A stretch of 64,000 nucleotides of DNA from Bartonella vinsonii subsp. vinsonii. Its GTDB lineage: Bacteria; Pseudomonadota; Alphaproteobacteria; Rhizobiales; Rhizobiaceae. Every line of letters begins with the position of its first letter. Within the stretch, counting starts at the first letter, position 1. The position numbers and the translations under genes are program-made. Location of the stretch: positions 189,096 to 253,095 of the forward strand of contig NZ_CADEAJ010000001.1 in assembly GCF_902825235.1 (NCBI RefSeq). The letters are read 5' to 3'. This document shows positions 9,125 through 18,138 of the stretch, piece after piece. Below the pieces are notes generated by a model. It was not told the origin of the DNA. It saw only the letters and a program-made list of their open reading frames with translations, and searched no databases.

Positions 9125-11812
9125 TCAAACTGCTAGATTACGCAAAACATATTGCAAAATTCCGCCATGATGCAAATAATCTAGCTCATCTTCAGTATCA
9201 ACACGGCATAATAATGGCACAGTTTTTACCGTTCCATCAGAAAAAGTGATTGTAACTACAGTCTTTTGCCGAGGTTTCAAATTATGAACCCCTTCAATCG
9301 TTACCTTTTCATCTCCCTTTAAACCCAAAGATTGCCAACTTGTACCTGCTTCAAACACAAAGGGAACAATTCCCATCCCAACAAGATTAGAACGATGAAT
9401 CCGCTCAAAAGATTGAGCAATCACTGCTTTTACACCAAGAAGATTGGTGCCCTTCGCTGCCCAATCACGAGATGACCCATTACCATATTCAATACCAGCA
9501 AAAACAACAAGCGGAACCCCTTCCCGTTTATATGCCATTGCTGCATCATAAATTGCCTGTTCTTCTCTTGAAGGGTAATGAATTGTATAGCCCCCTTCAC
9601 GACCATTTTCTCCTAGCATGAAGTTACGAATGCGAATATTGGCAAAGGTTCCACGCATCATGACTTCATGATTCCCACGACGTGTTCCATACTGATTAAA
9701 ATCAGCCACTTTTACTCCGTGATCTGTCAAATATTTTCCTGCAGGAGAATCAATCTTAATGGAACCAGCAGGAGAAATATGATCCGTCGTAATTTTGTCA
9801 CCAAACAAACCTAAAATCCGTGCATCTTTAATGTCTGGTAAAATATCAGGAGTCTTCCGCATCTCATAAAAATATGGTGGATTACGCACATATGTCGATT
9901 GTTCATCCCAAGCATAAGTAGCTCCCGTTGGAACCTGAACTTTTCGCCAATTTTCATCGCCCTTAAACACATCGGCATATTTTTCGGCAAAAATTTTACG
10001 CGTGACATTCTTTTCTATAAATTCTTGTATTTCTTGAGAAGTGGGCCAAATATCTTTCAAATAAACCGGTTGACCATCTGAACCTTCTCCAAGAGGCTCC
10101 TTCGTTAAATCTTTACGCACCGTCCCTACCAAAGCGTGCGCAACAACTAACGGCGGTGAAGCTAAATAATTGGCTTGCACATCAGGTGATACACGTCCTT
10201 CAAAATTACGATTTCCTGAAAGGACAGCAGCTGCAATTAAACCATTCTTATTAATTGTTTTAGAAATAGCTGGATACAAAGGACCAGAATTCCCAATACA
10301 TGTTGTGCATCCAAATCCCACTAAGTTAAACCCCAACGCATCCAAATCTTTTTGGAGACCTGAATTGAGAAGATAAGCTTCAACAACTTGTGAACCGGGG
10401 GCAAGAGAAGTCTTAACCCATGGTTTGCTCTTGAGGCCTTTCGCCACAGCATTCCGTGCTAAAAGACCGGCAGCAATAAGAACACTTGGATTGGATGTAT
10501 TCGTGCAAGAGGTAATTGCGGCAATCACCACATCTCCGTGGCCAAGATCATACTCCTCACCCTCAACTTGATATCGATCATTTTGTCCAACAACCTTCTT
10601 ATAATCGCTGGATAATGCTCCCTCAAAACCCTGTCCCACACTTTCCAATGCAATACGCCCCTCAGGACGCTTAGGACCAGCCATAGAAGGTACAACATTT
10701 TCCATATCTAATTCAATTGTATCCGTAAAAACGGGATTGGCGATGGCTTCATCATGCCACATCCCTTGTGCTTTGGAATAAGCTTCCACTAAAGCGATCC
10801 GATTCTCATCACGCCCTGTCATATTGAGATAACGTACTGTTTCCTTATCAATGGGAAAAAAACCACAGGTCGCTCCATATTCAGGAGCCATATTCGCAAT
10901 TGTTGCCCGATCAGCGAGTGTCATGTGTTCCAGACCAGGTCCAAAAAACTCAACAAATTTACCAACAACGCCTTTTTTGCGTAGAATTTGTGTCACCATC
11001 AATACTAAATCGGTAGCTGTCACACCTTCTTTAAGTCGCCCTGTTAAACGGAAACCAATCACTTCAGGTAACAACATAGAAACAGGCTGACCTAGCATTG
11101 CCGCTTCTGCTTCAATACCACCAACACCCCAGCCCAATACCCCCAAACCATTCACCATAGTCGTATGCGAATCAGTTCCCACACAAGTATCGGGATAAAC
11201 CGTCTGCTCTCTTCCCTCATTCTTCATCCACACACATTGTGCTAAATATTCTAGGTTAACTTGGTGACAAATCCCTGTTCCAGGAGGAACAACACGAAAA
11301 TTCTGAAAAGCTTGCTGCCCCCATTTCAGAAAACGATAACGTTCACCATTGCGTTCATATTCATGATCAACATTTTCCTTAAAAGCCATAGGATTGCCAA
11401 AATCATCAACGATAATTGAGTGGTCAATAATGAGATCAACGGGGATAAGGGGATTGATTTTTTCGGCATTCCCTCCAAGTTTAACCATAGCATCACGCAT
11501 TGCAGAAAGGTCAACAACTGCAGGAACACCTGTGAAATCTTGCATGAGAACGCGCGCGGGACGGTAAGCAATTTCTGCACCAGCACTGCCTTTGTCATTT
11601 AACCATTTAGCAACGTTTAAGATATCTTCTTTCTTAACCGTGCGTCCGTCTTCAAATCGTAATAAATTTTCGAGAATAACCTTCATTGAAAACGGCAAAT
11701 GAGAAACTCCCTCGAGCCCATTCTTTTCCGCTTCGATCAAACTATAATAAGTATATTTCTGACCACAAACATCTAAAATTCTGCGACAATTAAAACTATC
11801 AATTTGAGACAT
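9125..11812 (-). CDS. acnA: Aconitate hydratase A
   Basis: Aconitase isomerises citrate to isocitrate in the TCA cycle; the apo-form can bind RNA in some bacteria. The length of 895 residues is that of the AcnA/IRP class. The [4Fe-4S] ligands are seen in TSCTNTSNPSV and GCTTCIGNSGPL, and the C-terminal swivel domain carries GIEYGNGSSRDWAAKG. It diverges from ccmA across a 302-base region that holds a palindrome of the Irr (ICE) type. acnA is a known iron-regulated gene in related bacteria, so control by Irr is a reasonable inference. No lesions seen. Confidence 0.97.
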   Translation of the reverse strand: MSQIDSFNCRRILDVCGQKYTYYSLIEAEKNGLEGVSHLPFSMKVILENLLRFEDGRTVKKEDILNVAKWLNDKGSAGAEIAYRPARVLMQDFTGVPAVVDLSAMRDAMVKLGGNAEKINPLIPVDLIIDHSIIVDDFGNPMAFKENVDHEYERNGERYRFLKWGQQAFQNFRVVPPGTGICHQVNLEYLAQCVWMKNEGREQTVYPDTCVGTDSHTTMVNGLGVLGWGVGGIEAEAAMLGQPVSMLLPEVIGFRLTGRLKEGVTATDLVLMVTQILRKKGVVGKFVEFFGPGLEHMTLADRATIANMAPEYGATCGFFPIDKETVRYLNMTGRDENRIALVEAYSKAQGMWHDEAIANPVFTDTIELDMENVVPSMAGPKRPEGRIALESVGQGFEGALSSDYKKVVGQNDRYQVEGEEYDLGHGDVVIAAITSCTNTSNPSVLIAAGLLARNAVAKGLKSKPWVKTSLAPGSQVVEAYLLNSGLQKDLDALGFNLVGFGCTTCIGNSGPLYPAISKTINKNGLIAAAVLSGNRNFEGRVSPDVQANYLASPPLVVAHALVGTVRKDLTKEPLGEGSDGQPVYLKDIWPTSQEIQEFIEKNVTRKIFAEKYADVFKGDENWRKVQVPTGATYAWDEQSTYVRNPPYFYEMRKTPDILPDIKDARILGLFGDKITTDHISPAGSIKIDSPAGKYLTDHGVKVADFNQYGTRRGNHEVMMRGTFANIRIRNFMLGENGREGGYTIHYPSREEQAIYDAAMAYKREGVPLVVFAGIEYGNGSSRDWAAKGTNLLGVKAVIAQSFERIHRSNLVGMGIVPFVFEAGTSWQSLGLKGDEKVTIEGVHNLKPRQKTVVTITFSDGTVKTVPLLCRVDTEDELDYLHHGGILQYVLRNLAV

Positions 11813-12009
11813 GACTGCCTACCCTCATACTACAAACCACCCAATTTCCTGGAATGAACAACCAAACTACGAATCAAAACCGCAGCTTGAGCGCAGACAC
11901 AACCACCTCCGCCATCCATTTCCCCCTTCACCTTTTTATTCTCTCGGTAAATTCGAAAATCAGCGCTAAAGAACATTCTACACCAGATATTGATGTAACA
12001 TATAGCTTA

Positions 12010-12036
12010 TAGAATTATTTCTAGAACTATTCTAGA
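12010..12036. promoter_or_regulatory. Irr-box-like (ICE) palindrome between acnA and ccmA
   Basis: TCTAGAACTATTCTAGA at 12020-12036 is a perfect seven-base inverted repeat around three bases and contains TAGAA-N3-TTCTA, the core of the iron control element bound by Irr in Hyphomicrobiales. A second overlapping half-match (TAGAATTATTTCTA) begins at 12010. It lies 32 bases upstream of the ccmA -10 box and about 200 bases from the acnA start. The palindrome is seen; the regulator is inferred. Confidence 0.55.
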
Positions 12037-12067
12037 TACAATTGCATAAAAAACATGTTTTTTATCC

Positions 12068-12073
12068 TATAAT
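12068..12073 (+). promoter_or_regulatory. -10 box of the ccmABCDG operon
   Basis: A perfect TATAAT lies 41 bases before the ccmA ATG. No good -35 stands at 17 bases; TTGCAT at 12042-12047 is 20 bases away. That makes an activator or another sigma contact possible. Confidence 0.5.
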
Positions 12074-12114
12074 GCAATAAAGAGTATAGAAACAAAATAA
12101 AAGCAGGCAGTTAC

Positions 12115-12759
12115 ATGGTGTTATCGGGTGAAAACTTAGCAGCTCACAGAAATGAAGAAGTTCTGTTCCAAGAACTTTCTTTTTGTTTACTCCCACACCA
12201 ACTTATGACAATCACAGGTCCAAACGGAATTGGAAAATCCACATTACTACGAATCATCGCTGGTCTTCTTGAAGCTGCTAAAGGCCAGGTAATACTTAAA
12301 GACCACGAACAAACATATCCGGTAGCAACTGCGTGTCATTATCTTGGTCCTCAAAATGCCATGAAACCTTCCTTATCTGTTATCGATAATTTACAATTTT
12401 GGGCAACATTTTATGGGCAACATTTACGCTATCCACATGAAGCCCTTGCTGACATTCATCTTTCTGATCTTGAACACTTACCCTTCAATGTTCTGTCAAC
12501 GGGGCAAAAAAGGCGTGTAGCTATTGCCCGCCTTTTGCTTTCTTATCGTCCTATTTGGATTTTAGATGAACCAATATCGGGAGTTGATCACCATTCCCAA
12601 ACTCTGCTTGCCAATATTTTTCAACGCCATCTCAATCAAGGCGGTATGATCATCGCTGCAACCCATAATCCCCTCGGCATTTCAGAAAACTATAAAATCT
12701 CTTTGGAAAAATTCTCACCCCAACAGGAAAAAAAACATGAAAGCACTGTTCTGGCGTGA
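12115..12759 (+). CDS. ccmA: Heme exporter ATP-binding protein CcmA
   Basis: This is the ATPase of the CcmABCD transporter, which releases holo-CcmE during cytochrome c maturation. In 214 residues it has Walker A (GPNGIGKST, about residue 35), signature LSTGQKRRVAIARLLL and Walker B IWILDEPISGVD followed by the H-loop AATHNP. The signature LSTGQ differs slightly from LSGGQ, as is usual in CcmA. It overlaps ccmB by 23 bases. The operon start is marked by a TATAAT box 41 bases upstream and an Irr-like palindrome. Confidence 0.95.
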   Translation: MVLSGENLAAHRNEEVLFQELSFCLLPHQLMTITGPNGIGKSTLLRIIAGLLEAAKGQVILKDHEQTYPVATACHYLGPQNAMKPSLSVIDNLQFWATFYGQHLRYPHEALADIHLSDLEHLPFNVLSTGQKRRVAIARLLLSYRPIWILDEPISGVDHHSQTLLANIFQRHLNQGGMIIAATHNPLGISENYKISLEKFSPQQEKKHESTVLA

Positions 12760-13402
12760 TCTTAAATTAGCTTTAACACCACAAGCTTCTTCGTTAACAG
12801 GACTTTTGTTTTTCATCGCTATTATTATGGTCACCCCCTTCGCCATTGGACCAGATCCTCAAGTTCTCACACAGATAGGCCCAGGCCTATTATGGTTTGG
12901 AGCCCTTTTCGCAGGACTTCTCAATCTGAACAAACTTTTTCAAACCGATCACGATGATGGAAATCTTGACCAATTCATCCTTGCTGGACAAAGACAAAGC
13001 TTCACACTGATTGTATTTACCAAATGCGTTGCCCATTGGATAGGAACAATGCTCCCCCTTATTTTTGCGACTCCTGTTTTAGCATTTATGCTCCATTTAG
13101 ATGCTACGATAACTTTTACAACAATACTCACCCTCTTATGCGGAACACCTGCCATTATCTTTATTGGTGCTATAGGAGCTGCCCTCGCAACGTCATTGTT
13201 ACACAGCACTCTTCTTATTTTTATTATCATCTTACCGTGGATCATTCCAATCATGATCTTTGGTGTTTCTGCTGCTACAGCTCCAACAAACCAAAATGTC
13301 TCTTTTCTCACTGCCTTGACTCTTCTTATCGCTTTTTCACTTCTGCTGAGTCTTTTTAGCTCTTTTGTTGCAGCGATAACACTCAAGCTTTTATCAGAAT
13401 AG
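12737..13402 (+). CDS. ccmB: Heme exporter permease CcmB
   Basis: CcmB is the membrane subunit paired with CcmA. Its 221 residues carry six hydrophobic segments. The N-terminal MKALFWRDLKLALTPQ and the GPGLLWFGALFAGLLNL segment are typical of CcmB, as is the downstream FQTDHDDGNLDQFIL. It starts inside ccmA and ends 46 bases before the ccmC start, so it is part of the same operon. It appears intact. Confidence 0.94.
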   Translation: MKALFWRDLKLALTPQASSLTGLLFFIAIIMVTPFAIGPDPQVLTQIGPGLLWFGALFAGLLNLNKLFQTDHDDGNLDQFILAGQRQSFTLIVFTKCVAHWIGTMLPLIFATPVLAFMLHLDATITFTTILTLLCGTPAIIFIGAIGAALATSLLHSTLLIFIIILPWIIPIMIFGVSAATAPTNQNVSFLTALTLLIAFSLLLSLFSSFVAAITLKLLSE

Positions 13403-13448
13403 TAAAAGGTGATTGCCGCATAGCAAAACTTTGCCTATTATAAAACTC

Positions 13449-14228
13449 ATGAATGAAACAGCTCACACACATAAAATAAGAGGACTGCCTACAAGTTTAG
13501 TCCGTTTTATGAAAATAAGCAGTGCCGTCTTACCTTGGTTAACAGGTATGACATTATGTCTTCTTATCTTAGGACTTATTCTGATTATGTATTCACCTGA
13601 TGATTATCAGCAGGGGATTACAGTCAAAATTATGTATATTCATGTCCCGTTCGCGTGGCTCTCTACATTTTGTTATCTCATAATAAGTGCTGCTGCTTTG
13701 GGAAGTTTGATTTGGAAGCTTCATCTTGCTGATGTGGCACTCAAATGTGGTGCACCCATTGGAGCAATTTTTACAGCCCTATCCCTCATGACAGGTGCGC
13801 TTTGGGGGCGCCCCACATGGGGAACGTGGTGGGTATGGGATGCACGGCTCACATCGGTTTTAATCCTGCTTTTTATCTACCTTGCCATTGTTATGCTTGC
13901 TCGCGCTTTTGATAACCAAGCAAAAGCTACACGTGCTACAGCAATTCTCACACTCGTTGGACTTGTGAATATCCCCATTATCAAATTTTCCGTTAATTGG
14001 TGGAATACACTCCATCAATCAGCATCGCTTTTGCGTTCAGGAGGACCAACAATCGAGCGTGCTATGTTATGGCCCCTGATAACAATGATATTTTGTTTCG
14101 GCTTTATGTTTATTCTGCTCTATTTGATGGCTATGCGCAACGAAATCAATCGCCGTCATATTCAAATATTTCAGATCAAAAAAGCCCGTCGCGCACAATA
14201 TCAGGATTCTTCATCATGCTCGCCCTAA
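13449..14228 (+). CDS. ccmC: Heme exporter protein CcmC
   Basis: CcmC holds heme and passes it to CcmE at the periplasmic face. The tryptophan-rich WWD signature is clear (GRPTWGTWWVWDARLTS), and the flanking heme-ligand histidines are seen in YIHVPFAW and NTLHQ. There are six membrane spans. The ATG at 13449 is preferred. The frame is open back to a TTG at 13413 with AGGTGA against it, so a start 12 codons earlier is possible. Its stop overlaps ccmD. Confidence 0.94.
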   Translation: MNETAHTHKIRGLPTSLVRFMKISSAVLPWLTGMTLCLLILGLILIMYSPDDYQQGITVKIMYIHVPFAWLSTFCYLIISAAALGSLIWKLHLADVALKCGAPIGAIFTALSLMTGALWGRPTWGTWWVWDARLTSVLILLFIYLAIVMLARAFDNQAKATRATAILTLVGLVNIPIIKFSVNWWNTLHQSASLLRSGGPTIERAMLWPLITMIFCFGFMFILLYLMAMRNEINRRHIQIFQIKKARRAQYQDSSSCSP

Positions 14229-14467
14229 ATAACACGCACAATGGACTTTTAGGAAATCTTTCTCAGAAAATTGATTTTTTCCTTGGTACCCTTCACCACG
14301 AGCAAATTGTTGTTCTAAGCTATATGCTCTCTGCAATCTCTCTTCTATGTCTTATTGTGCACATTCTTTACAAAGCTATAAATCAAAAAAAAATCCTACA
14401 GCAGCTGAATAAAAAAGAGCTCTTTGAGAAGAAACAATATCATGAAAACCATTCCTCAAAAACCTAG
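14216..14467 (+). CDS. ccmD: Heme exporter protein CcmD (long variant)
   Basis: CcmD is a small single-span membrane protein that stabilises the CcmABC-CcmE complex. The 83-residue reading frame begins inside the end of ccmC (13-base overlap) and ends inside ccmG (26-base overlap). It has one central hydrophobic helix (IVVLSYMLSAISLLCLIVHIL) followed by a charged cytoplasmic tail with repeated Lys/Gln, the family pattern. Most CcmD proteins are nearer 50-60 residues, so both ends are extended here. Identity rests on position plus topology, since the family is poorly conserved. Confidence 0.75.
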   Translation: MLALNNTHNGLLGNLSQKIDFFLGTLHHEQIVVLSYMLSAISLLCLIVHILYKAINQKKILQQLNKKELFEKKQYHENHSSKT

Positions 14468-15089
14468 AAAAAGCATATCATCATCCATTTTATTTGGTCT
14501 TTTTGGACCATTCGTGCTTTTTCTTCTTCTTATGCTTTTCTTCTACTTTATGAGTAGCAACCGCCCCAATGGTGTTTTTCTTTTCTCAAACACATTGGCT
14601 GAAAAACCTGCACCCCAAACCAGTCTTCCACTCCTTGGAGACGAAAAATATTTTCTCAATTCAGAACAATTTAAAGGCCGCGTAACATTGGTTAATTTTT
14701 GGGGATCATGGTGTTCATCCTGCCGCGAGGAGCATTCGCTTCTTATGAAAATTGCACAAGATCAACGTTTTGATCTTATTGGCATTAATTATAAGGATAA
14801 TAAAGAGAACGCCCAACGTTTTTTGAGAAATTTTGGCAATCCTTTTAAAGTTATTGGCTTTGATGCCTCAGGATATACAGCTATTAATTGGGGAGTTTCT
14901 GGACCACCAGAGACCTTTCTTTTGAATAAAGAGAGCATGATTATTGCTAAATATATTGGCCCTTTAACATGGCAAATTTATCAGAAAAAAATCTTGCCAA
15001 AAATCGAAAAGGCTATAATGACAGAAAAGCTATCAGACAGCAATGTGTTGATTCACAAAGATAATCTGTCTTTTTCCCATATTGAATGA
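14442..15089 (+). CDS. ccmG: Thiol:disulfide interchange protein CcmG/DsbE
   Basis: This is a membrane-anchored periplasmic thioredoxin-like protein that reduces the apocytochrome c CXXCH cysteines before heme attachment. The protein has 215 residues: an N-terminal membrane anchor (about residues 17-38), then a thioredoxin fold with the redox motif WGSWCSSCREEH near residue 87, and the cis-Pro loop GVSGPPETF. The ATG at 14442 has GAGAAG upstream. It is last in the ccm operon. CcmE, CcmF and CcmH are not in the window and are normally encoded elsewhere. Confidence 0.93.
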   Translation: MKTIPQKPRKSISSSILFGLFGPFVLFLLLMLFFYFMSSNRPNGVFLFSNTLAEKPAPQTSLPLLGDEKYFLNSEQFKGRVTLVNFWGSWCSSCREEHSLLMKIAQDQRFDLIGINYKDNKENAQRFLRNFGNPFKVIGFDASGYTAINWGVSGPPETFLLNKESMIIAKYIGPLTWQIYQKKILPKIEKAIMTEKLSDSNVLIHKDNLSFSHIE

Positions 15090-15393
15090 CAACACAATTA
15101 GATTTTCTTATTTCAACTCCCCCTATGAGAAATCCTTAAAAAGGTTTATGTACATGTCATGAAAAGAAGCAATGTGTGATAAACGGTCTGAGAAAAGCAA
15201 GACATCTCTTTAAAACAAGCGCGTAAATAAACAAATGATACTGTTGTTTATAGAGGCAGAATTTCATTTAAGAACGCACAAAACAAAACGCGAATATTTT
15301 TTGACGAAAAAATTCATTCATTAAAAGTCTCATCTTCTAAAATATCTCTCTCAGTAGATTATCTCTTAAAGATGAAACTTAATAGTGCAAATA
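15090..15393. other. Intergenic stretch, no gene seen
   Basis: About 300 bases lie between the convergent ccmG and gcrA. It is AT-rich with scattered stop codons in every frame. I saw no convincing hairpin with a T-run, no RNA gene and no recognisable gene remnant. Confidence 0.5.
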
Positions 15394-15921
15394 CTACACT
15401 CTTATCCGTCGTCTTTCAGAAACTGGCTGAAAGGCTATCTTTGCATGAAAAGCACAATAAGGACCATTTTCACCAGAATCGGCTCCACAAAAATGAAAAT
15501 CTGATGACAAAGGATCTCCAACTGGCCATCTACATGTATTTTCACTCAATTGTAAAAGATTAAGTTGACGTGATATAGGCACAACTACATTTGATTGTGC
15601 AGACAGATCAATTTCTCTCACATCCTCTGCTACAAACTCCACCTTTAAAGTGGTCTCTTCAATACTACAAGACGCAGCATTCGTTGGTAATACAGTCGAT
15701 GGTGTGCGACGCATACGCGGAGACGATGAGCTAGCAGGTGTCTTTTGTGCACGCGTTGGACCTTGTGCTGTTTTACCACGTCCTGGTAACTTTAACCGGT
15801 GCACTTTACCGATCACGGCATTCCTGCTGACTCCACCCAATTGGGCTGCAATCTGACTTGCACTTAATCCCTCACTCCAAAACTTCTTAAGAAGTTCAAC
15901 GCGTTCATATGTCCAACCCAT
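15394..15921 (-). CDS. gcrA: Cell cycle regulator GcrA
   Basis: GcrA is an alphaproteobacterial sigma70 cofactor that stimulates promoters carrying CcrM-methylated GANTC sites and so couples transcription to replication. In 175 residues it has the N-terminal HTH (MGWTYERVELLKKFWSEGLSASQIAAQLG, then VSRNAVIGKVHRLKLPGRGK), a low-complexity linker, and the conserved C-terminal RNA polymerase contact domain with ENTCRWPVGDP and FCGADSGENGPYCAFHAKIA. It is monocistronic, diverging from argD across about 430 bases. Confidence 0.96.
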   Translation of the reverse strand: MGWTYERVELLKKFWSEGLSASQIAAQLGGVSRNAVIGKVHRLKLPGRGKTAQGPTRAQKTPASSSSPRMRRTPSTVLPTNAASCSIEETTLKVEFVAEDVREIDLSAQSNVVVPISRQLNLLQLSENTCRWPVGDPLSSDFHFCGADSGENGPYCAFHAKIAFQPVSERRRIRV

Positions 15922-16355
15922 ATCAGCACTCCATTCTGATCACCTCATTAAGATGCACCCATTGCATCTTTAAATGTTTGAATAATGTGTTCAATGGGCT
16001 GAATGAAAAAAATCACACCTCACTTGAGCAAAAAAACTCATTCAACCTATGGAACTTAAAACTAAAACACCAGCTTATTTACAGATTCAAATTACAATAT
16101 GCACTGACTCCCTGACAAGAGCCTTTGCCCACTTGAAGAGTTTATTTTGAATGTTTTCCCCAACTTGCGAATCAAATATAGGCCAAACTCTCGTATTTGC
16201 TTAAAACTTCTTTCTATAAATGTTTTTTGCAAAATCTTTATTATTTTTTTGCCAAAATGAAAAGCTGACTGCGCTCTATCCAAAACTGCAACACTGCTTT
16301 ATTTGTTGCTTTGTTTTGTTTATTGTATGGCACAATTTAAAGGATAAAGGAAATA
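15922..16355. other. Divergent intergenic region gcrA/argD
   Basis: This 434-base AT-rich stretch must carry the promoters of gcrA (minus) and argD (plus). I see no conserved ORF or RNA structure in it, and no recognisable gene remnant. Confidence 0.5.
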
Positions 16356-17567
16356 ATGATGGGCGCTACGACTATCCAGCCACTTTACAAATGCTTTGCT
16401 CGACGTAATTTACATTTCAAAAAAGGCAATGGTGTATGGCTGACTTCCGATAAAGGAAAGCTTTATCTTGATATGACATCTGGTATTGGTGTCAATGCAT
16501 TAGGGTATGCACATCCAAAGTTGGTCGAAACCCTCAAAATACAGGCTGAAAAACTTTGGCATATTTCCAATCTTTTTCAATCACCTGAACAAGAAGCTCT
16601 TGCCGCACGGCTTTGTGCAAACAGTTTTGCTGATAAGGTCTTTTTCTGCAATTCTGGCGCTGAAGCACTTGAATGCGCATTTAAAACTGCTCGTCACACG
16701 CATTATGCATCTGGTCATCCATCACGCGTTGAAATTATTACTTTTGAAGGTGCGTTTCATGGACGCACACTTGCAACGCTTGCTGCTACAGGACAAGAAA
16801 AGTATCTTGAAGGCTTTGGACCTAAAGCTGGTGGATTTATTCAAATTCCTTTTTGTGATGAAAGCGCTTTGCGTAACGCTATCAATAAAAATACCGCCGC
16901 CATTCTTATTGAACCCATTCAAGGAGAAGGAGGAATCCGAATAGTTTCTCCTGAATATTTAAAAATTTTGCGCAAAATATGTGATGAGAATAATCTGTTC
17001 TTAATTTTGGATGAAGTCCAAACAGGTATTGGACGAACAGGAAAATTTTTTGCTTATGAGTGGAGTGATATCAAACCTGATATTCTTACACTCGCAAAAG
17101 GGCTGGGTGGTGGATTTCCATTGGGTGCTTGTCTTGCAACAAATGAAGCTGCAAAAAGCATGACACCAGGAACTCATGGATCAACCTTTGGAGGAAATCT
17201 TCTTGGGATGGCTGTAAGCAACTGTGTTCTTGATATTATATTAGAACCAAGCTTTCTCCACCATGTCCAACAGATGGGGGATAAGCTAAAAAGTGGACTT
17301 TCGGACATTCTCACTCTCTATCCTGATATCATCTGCGCGATTCAGAGTGTTGGCCTTATGATAGGTATTCAGTGTGTTGTTCCCTCCAATGCTGTCGTCA
17401 ATGCCTTGGAAAAAGAATATGTTCTCAGTGTTAGTGCCAACAACAATGTAGTGCGCTTATTGCCTCCCCTTATCATAAAAGAAGAAGAAGTAGAGGAAAG
17501 CTTGTATCGTATTGAAAAAGCAATTGCGTCTCTTTCACGAACAAATAAAAAAAGGCAAGGGTCATAA
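16356..17567 (+). CDS. argD: Acetylornithine / succinyldiaminopimelate aminotransferase
   Basis: This is a PLP enzyme of class III. In the arginine pathway it makes acetylornithine; the same family enzyme can act as DapC in lysine/diaminopimelate synthesis. In 403 residues the landmarks are FFCNSGAEALECAFK, GAFHGRT, ILDEVQTGIGRTGKFFAYE and the PLP lysine in LTLAKGLGGGFPLGA, with GSTFGGNLLG following. The adjacent argF is a pseudogene, while dapD is intact at 61 kb. The DapC role is therefore the likely reason argD is kept. Start at 16356 or the next ATG three bases on; AAGGA is upstream. Confidence 0.95.
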   Translation: MMGATTIQPLYKCFARRNLHFKKGNGVWLTSDKGKLYLDMTSGIGVNALGYAHPKLVETLKIQAEKLWHISNLFQSPEQEALAARLCANSFADKVFFCNSGAEALECAFKTARHTHYASGHPSRVEIITFEGAFHGRTLATLAATGQEKYLEGFGPKAGGFIQIPFCDESALRNAINKNTAAILIEPIQGEGGIRIVSPEYLKILRKICDENNLFLILDEVQTGIGRTGKFFAYEWSDIKPDILTLAKGLGGGFPLGACLATNEAAKSMTPGTHGSTFGGNLLGMAVSNCVLDIILEPSFLHHVQQMGDKLKSGLSDILTLYPDIICAIQSVGLMIGIQCVVPSNAVVNALEKEYVLSVSANNNVVRLLPPLIIKEEEVEESLYRIEKAIASLSRTNKKRQGS

Positions 17568-17569
17568 AC

Positions 17570-18105
17570 ATAACAAATATTTTTCGCCATTTGACCGATT
17601 TATCCGTTTTAACCACGCTATCATTGACTATACAAAAACCCTCAAAGCATCTCCTACAAAGCAGAAATAAAGTTCAAAACCTTTTATTGGTAAAACACCA
17701 GCAATGATTTTTGAAAAAATATCTCCATGAACACGTATTTCATTTGATATCAGCATGCGCCAACTTTGATGGATACACGATCATGTTAAAAGGGGCAAAG
17801 ATATAGCTTAGTCATAAAAAAACCATAGCTGACTCAGTACATAGGTTTCAAGAAGACAAAATTTTGTGCACGCAGTCATTCTATCTATTTTGCAGCCTTA
17901 TAAAATTAAGGAAGCTTTAATAAAATGAGCCAAATTCAATGCTCTTTTCGTGCATTGCTTTCCTGCTCATCGTAGTAAAGAAATTGTTGATACTGTGATA
18001 AATGGATCACTTTCCGTTGTTTTTGATGAAGTTGAAAACCGTCTTTATATCCAAAAAGCAATTCTTGCCTAGTATTTACAAGATGCATTTTTATCTCCAC
18101 AATAA
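17570..18105 (+). pseudogene. argF: Ornithine carbamoyltransferase, decayed remnant
   Basis: Translating right after argD recovers collinear pieces of ArgF. These are TNIFRHLTDLS at the N-terminus, then GKTPAMIFEKIS-stop-TRISFDISMRQL matching the carbamoyl-phosphate STRT region, then KKTIADSV. At the end come [43 protein letters not shown] (the HCLPA motif) and a Trp codon turned into TAG. The start is ATA at 17570, nine bases after AAGGG. There are several in-frame stops, a likely frameshift, and the central part is missing: about 535 bases remain of a usual 930. The argD-argF-hslO order is ancestral in the order. Confidence 0.9.
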
Positions 18106-18138
18106 CCTGCAAAAGCAAATCATATAAAAGGCAAAAAT

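Noticed and set aside
9899..10081. Long antisense frames inside acnA and other large genes
   Set aside because: They are reverse-strand shadows of conserved coding sequence without ribosome-binding sites.
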